Part shown: one piece after another, positions 6,125 to 8,487 of the stretch
Numbering within the stretch: the first letter of the stretch is position 1
Layout: every line of letters begins with the position of its first letter
Assembly (NCBI GenBank): GCA_944325235.1
Contig: CALUZE010000050.1
Coordinates: forward strand, 1-8,487
Direction of reading: 5' to 3'
DNA: 8,487 nt
Origin: an uncultured Elusimicrobiales bacterium
Lineage (GTDB): Bacteria; Elusimicrobiota; Elusimicrobia; Elusimicrobiales; Elusimicrobiaceae
Translations under genes and position numbers: made by a program
Notes under the pieces: generated by a model
The model's input: the letters and a program-made list of their open reading frames with translations, nothing else
Told to the model about the DNA's origin: nothing
The model's database searches: none

Positions 6125-7025
6125 ACGTCCCCCTTTTCTGCCAAGCATATACGGCCAGCAGTATAATCCCCGCCGCCCACAGGTAAAAACTTTTTACCAG
6201 CAGCGTCGTTTGCATATGATAGTACAGCCACACCAGCGACAGCGCAAACACTGCTACCCCGGCTATTTTTAAGCTCAGCCGGTTCTGGCTAAACGCCAGC
6301 GCCAAAAGCGCTACGCCCATCACCGCACCGACGTTCGTCAAATACGCAAGCACCAAAATCAGCACCGCCAGACACACATTAAAATGCTTCCGTGCGCGCC
6401 ACAAGTATACACCGACCAACCCCAGCCCCAGTATTAAGGAATTGAGCGGCAGACTGGTTTCCACTTCACCCAGCAACAACGCCACAAACGGCATTGCACA
6501 CGCCGGCAATATCCCCCATGCAACCGGGCGGACATTTTCGTTTGGCACGAAAAACAATACATAAGCTACCACAAACAGCAAAACAGCCGCCGTTTCCATA
6601 TAGAGGGCGAGTGACGGATGATCTTCAAACACCCAAAAGAACAACGCCATCGCACTGGCACAAACCATAAGGGCGCGGTCCATTTTTTGCGTAAAAATCG
6701 GATACCCCAAGGCCGTGATTCCCCACACCAGCCCGCAAATCTGCACCGCGTTTAACGACCACTTTTCAATCGCCCACGCAATCACCATCCATTTGCCGCA
6801 GAGCGAAAACGCCAGTGCCGCCTGCGCCCAAAACGCACCGGCTACGCCGCCCATACGCCCGGACAAATGCGTAAACACCACCGCCAGCACAACCGCCGCC
6901 ACGCCCGTTCCGAGTGTATTTACCCACCCAATCAGTGCCAGGGTAATCGCGCAGGCCTGCCAGGCACCCACCGCCAGCAAGGCAGATACAATAAAAGGAG
7001 TTTTAGGTTCGGTATTAACGGTCAT
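6114..7025 (-). CDS. DUF4401 polytopic membrane protein
   Basis: A 303-residue inner-membrane protein with roughly 10-12 hydrophobic segments from residue 11 to 294 and short loops. The C-terminal YYHMQTTLLVKSFYLWAAG (268-286) is the most family-like part, resembling the YY-x-L-x-x-TLL-x-KS-x-x-L pattern of DUF4401; the N-terminal PF..SALLAVGAWQA start also fits. No catalytic motif or transporter signature is visible, and the function is unknown. The ATG at 7023-7025 has an excellent GGGAGGAG ribosome-binding site 7 nt upstream and overlaps the stop of the DUF2157 gene by 11 nt. It in turn overlaps the next gene by 11 nt, so translation is probably coupled along all three genes and subunit ratios are likely fixed. 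Confidence 0.85.
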   Translation of the reverse strand: MTVNTEPKTPFIVSALLAVGAWQACAITLALIGWVNTLGTGVAAVVLAVVFTHLSGRMGGVAGAFWAQAALAFSLCGKWMVIAWAIEKWSLNAVQICGLVWGITALGYPIFTQKMDRALMVCASAMALFFWVFEDHPSLALYMETAAVLLFVVAYVLFFVPNENVRPVAWGILPACAMPFVALLLGEVETSLPLNSLILGLGLVGVYLWRARKHFNVCLAVLILVLAYLTNVGAVMGVALLALAFSQNRLSLKIAGVAVFALSLVWLYYHMQTTLLVKSFYLWAAGIILLAVYAWQKRGTYAR

Positions 7026-7872
7026 TTGTTTTCTCCTCCCGGCTCAAAAAATACACCGCCGCCGCACTGCACACAAACAGCACAATCACCGCGGGCCCTG
7101 CCAGCAGGGATATCAGCCCCTGGGATAAGAGTTCAAGCATCCGGGCCGCCAGCAAGATATCCAACACAAGCGCACAAAACCCCAGCTGCACCGCCCCGCG
7201 TTTAAACCGCCACGCATACAGGCCCAAAAGAATTACCCATCCAGTATTCATCCAAAAGTAAACGCCCCACCCGTGGAAAAAGGCTTCCGCCAAACAACAG
7301 CCCAGCACCGCAGCCAAAAAGAACAGCGAAATCCAACCGCCTTTTCCGCCGGGACGCAGGGCCGCCCATTCGTTTACGGCAAAACAGCCCGCGTTGAAAA
7401 TGAGCAACACCCGCATATCGGGCCAGCCGCTTCTGTACGAAACAAGATACCCGTTGCATACCACCGCCCACAACACCCACAGCCAGCGGTTCCCCGCCAG
7501 CATGGCAAGCGGCAGCAGGCTGATTGCCCAAGCCAGGCAAAATTCATACACAAAAGCCCCCGTCTGGTACACTTGGCCGAACACCACCCAAAACAGCCCT
7601 ATAAATAGCCCGCACGCAAACGACAGCACGCGCCCGGCGTTGCTTTCCAGCCCGGTGCGGTACACACCCGCCGCACAGGCCAACAACCCGATCAGCGGCA
7701 GGGCAAATTTATAAAGCGCGCCCCACGCGGCCCAGTTGTACGCCACAAAGCACACCGTGCCCGCCAAAAATAATGCCGCGCCGGTCAGGCCGCACAGCGG
7801 GCCCACCCAGGCGGGAGTAGAAGCAAACAAATTGGTTAGAAGGGTACGAAAAACCCATTGTTCTTTGGTCAT
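7015..7872 (-). CDS. DUF2157 polytopic membrane protein, first gene of operon
   Basis: A 285-residue inner-membrane protein with about 8-10 hydrophobic segments. DUF2157 features are the LTGAALFLAGTVCFVAYNW helix ending in YNW (29-47), then FGQVYQTGAFVYEFCLAWAISLLPLAML (98-125), where GQxYQTGA is the best-conserved patch. The soluble N-terminal stretch is short, about 25 residues before the first helix, where many family members carry a longer one; this looks like a shorter variant, not a truncation. Function is unknown. The ATG at 7870-7872 has no Shine-Dalgarno, and a perfect TATAAT ends 6 nt before it, so the transcript is predicted to start at or within a base or two of the ATG. No better downstream start is apparent. 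It heads the operon with DUF4401, GDYXXLXY and mrp. Confidence 0.82.
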   Translation of the reverse strand: MTKEQWVFRTLLTNLFASTPAWVGPLCGLTGAALFLAGTVCFVAYNWAAWGALYKFALPLIGLLACAAGVYRTGLESNAGRVLSFACGLFIGLFWVVFGQVYQTGAFVYEFCLAWAISLLPLAMLAGNRWLWVLWAVVCNGYLVSYRSGWPDMRVLLIFNAGCFAVNEWAALRPGGKGGWISLFFLAAVLGCCLAEAFFHGWGVYFWMNTGWVILLGLYAWRFKRGAVQLGFCALVLDILLAARMLELLSQGLISLLAGPAVIVLFVCSAAAVYFLSREEKTNDR

Positions 7873-7878
7873 ATGTTC

Positions 7879-7884
7879 ATTATA
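7879..7884 (-). promoter_or_regulatory. -10 element of the DUF2157-DUF4401-GDYXXLXY-mrp operon
   Basis: A perfect TATAAT on the minus strand, separated from the ATG by six bases (GAACAT). Transcription beginning the usual 7 nt downstream would start at the A of the ATG, giving a leaderless mRNA. The expected -35 position (about 7902-7909) is a C/T run (TTTCCCCG region) with little likeness to TTGACA, so an activator or weak basal activity is possible. Confidence 0.6.
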
Positions 7885-7890
7885 CTAAAT

Positions 7891-7912
7891 GCTTTCCGGG
7901 CCGGGGAAAAGC
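7891..7912. promoter_or_regulatory. Imperfect palindrome between divergent -10 boxes (possible shared operator)
   Basis: The 22 bp between GC ends read as GCTTTCC-GGGCCG-GGGAAAAGC-like imperfect dyad: GCTTT(T)CC arms flank a CCGGGCCGG core. It covers the -35 regions expected for both divergent promoters. Symmetry is incomplete and GC-rich sequence makes such dyads common, so an operator role is inference. Confidence 0.35.
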
Positions 7913-7918
7913 TATAAT
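7913..7918 (+). promoter_or_regulatory. -10 element of the alpha/beta hydrolase gene
   Basis: A perfect TATAAT on the plus strand, six bases (ATAGGT) before the ATG at 7925, mirroring the arrangement on the opposite strand. Predicted transcription start coincides with the A of the ATG. The AGG at 7921-7923 is too close to the start to act as a normal Shine-Dalgarno. The 17-bp -35 position reads TGCTTT, a poor match. Confidence 0.6.
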
Positions 7919-7924
7919 ATAGGT

Positions 7925-8487
7925 ATGATTTGGGTGATTTTAGTGGCCGTGTTGGCGTGCGTATGGTATGGGCTTTCCCGATTGGGGGCGCATATCGTAT
8001 TTCGCCCGCAAAAAAAGCGCTGGCCGCTTAAACTGCCGTTTGAAAACATTGCTTTTGACGCGCCGAACGGCCAAAAAATCACCGCCGTCTATCTGCCCGC
8101 CCGAACCGGTTGCCCGACGATGCTGTTCTTCCACGGGCGCGGCGGGAATGTATCGCATTTTGAACAATTTGCCGAAGCCTACGCTCCGTTGGGGTACGGT
8201 ATTTTGATGTTTGACTACCGCGGTTTTGGTTTATCCGAAGGGACGCCTTCGCAAAAGGCCGTGTTTGAAGACGCCGCCTGCGCCGCGCGCTATTTGATGA
8301 GCGTTAAAAAAATCCGCCCGCAGGACATCGTGCTCTACGGCCATTCGCTGGGCAACGCGCCGGCCATGCACACCGCCAGCGCGCTGGGCAAACTGCCGTT
8401 TAAAGCGCTTATTTTGCAAAGCCCGTTTTTAAGCACGCCCGATATGGCCGTGTGCCTGTGGACGCACGCCTACGACCCGTCCTCCTG
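7925..8487 (+). CDS. Membrane-anchored alpha/beta hydrolase (BEM46/S33-like), N-terminal part
   Basis: Serine hydrolase of the alpha/beta fold; substrate unknown, with esterase, lipase or peptidase activity possible. The 187 visible residues run off the right edge. Residues 1-18 are a hydrophobic N-terminal anchor (MIWVILVAVLACVWYGLS), as in BEM46/YfhR-like relatives. Then come the oxyanion-hole motif FFHGRGGN (68-75), FDYRGFGLSEG (96-106) and the nucleophile elbow YGHSLGN with Ser141 (138-144). The catalytic Asp and His should lie beyond the window; family length is about 260-300. The residue after the elbow glycine is Asn (GHSLGNAPA), where Gly is more usual, a small deviation. The ATG is taken as start because the hydrophobic anchor begins there and because TATAAT lies 6 nt upstream; no ribosome-binding site is present. 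It is transcribed divergently from the DUF2157 operon. Confidence 0.9.
   Translation, partial: MIWVILVAVLACVWYGLSRLGAHIVFRPQKKRWPLKLPFENIAFDAPNGQKITAVYLPARTGCPTMLFFHGRGGNVSHFEQFAEAYAPLGYGILMFDYRGFGLSEGTPSQKAVFEDAACAARYLMSVKKIRPQDIVLYGHSLGNAPAMHTASALGKLPFKALILQSPFLSTPDMAVCLWTHAYDPSS

Noticed and set aside
6146..6148. Upstream ATG for the GDYXXLXY gene
   Set aside because: Gives an unusual 35-nt overlap and a non-family MLGRKGGR extension; the ATG at 6122-6124 has a strong AAGGGGG site and the 11-nt overlap seen at the neighbouring junction.
7394..7714. Plus-strand frame of 106 codons within the DUF2157 gene
   Set aside because: Antisense shadow of a membrane-protein gene; no motif, and the minus-strand frame has clear DUF2157 features.

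Overview
The window is a moderately GC-rich bacterial chromosomal segment, coding on nearly every base. It contains seven genes and a partial eighth: six complete genes on the minus strand, one minus-strand gene cut by the left edge, and one plus-strand gene cut by the right edge. Signal-peptide, Mrp, ATP-PEPCK and DUF2157/DUF4401 content suggests a Gram-negative-like, probably fermentative bacterium. The pairing of aminotransferase with PEP carboxykinase and the large unrecognised Ala/Pro-rich secreted protein would suit a gut lineage such as Elusimicrobiota, but that placement is a low-confidence guess. No tRNA, rRNA, CRISPR, insertion sequence or prophage signal was seen.

Layout from right to left, following minus-strand transcription. 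(1) At 7873-7924 a short divergent region separates a plus-strand membrane-anchored alpha/beta hydrolase (7925 to the edge) from a four-gene minus-strand operon. (2) The operon is DUF2157 membrane protein, DUF4401 membrane protein, GDYXXLXY-domain protein, then an Mrp/ApbC-type Fe-S carrier ATPase. Its first three genes overlap by exactly 11 nt at each junction. Mrp starts 8 nt after the third stop, and the operon ends at a strong hairpin at 4797-4832. (3) A 983-residue secreted protein of unknown function occupies 1784-4735. Its candidate promoter begins directly at the downstream foot of the mrp terminator, and it has its own terminator at 1736-1768. (4) A class I aminotransferase of the aspartate type (475-1686) is followed after one base by pckA (ATP-dependent PEP carboxykinase), of which 157 N-terminal residues are visible.

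Functionally, the aminotransferase and PckA share oxaloacetate, so the pair can link aspartate or other amino acids to PEP with ATP turnover. The DUF2157/DUF4401/GDYXXLXY trio is a recurrent membrane set of unknown function, and here it is co-transcribed with a cytosolic Fe-S cluster carrier. The most distinctive regulatory feature is the divergent region. On both strands a perfect TATAAT lies exactly 6 nt before the ATG with no usable Shine-Dalgarno, while the other genes have ribosome-binding sites. This predicts a pair of leaderless mRNAs fired back to back across a GC-rich imperfect palindrome.
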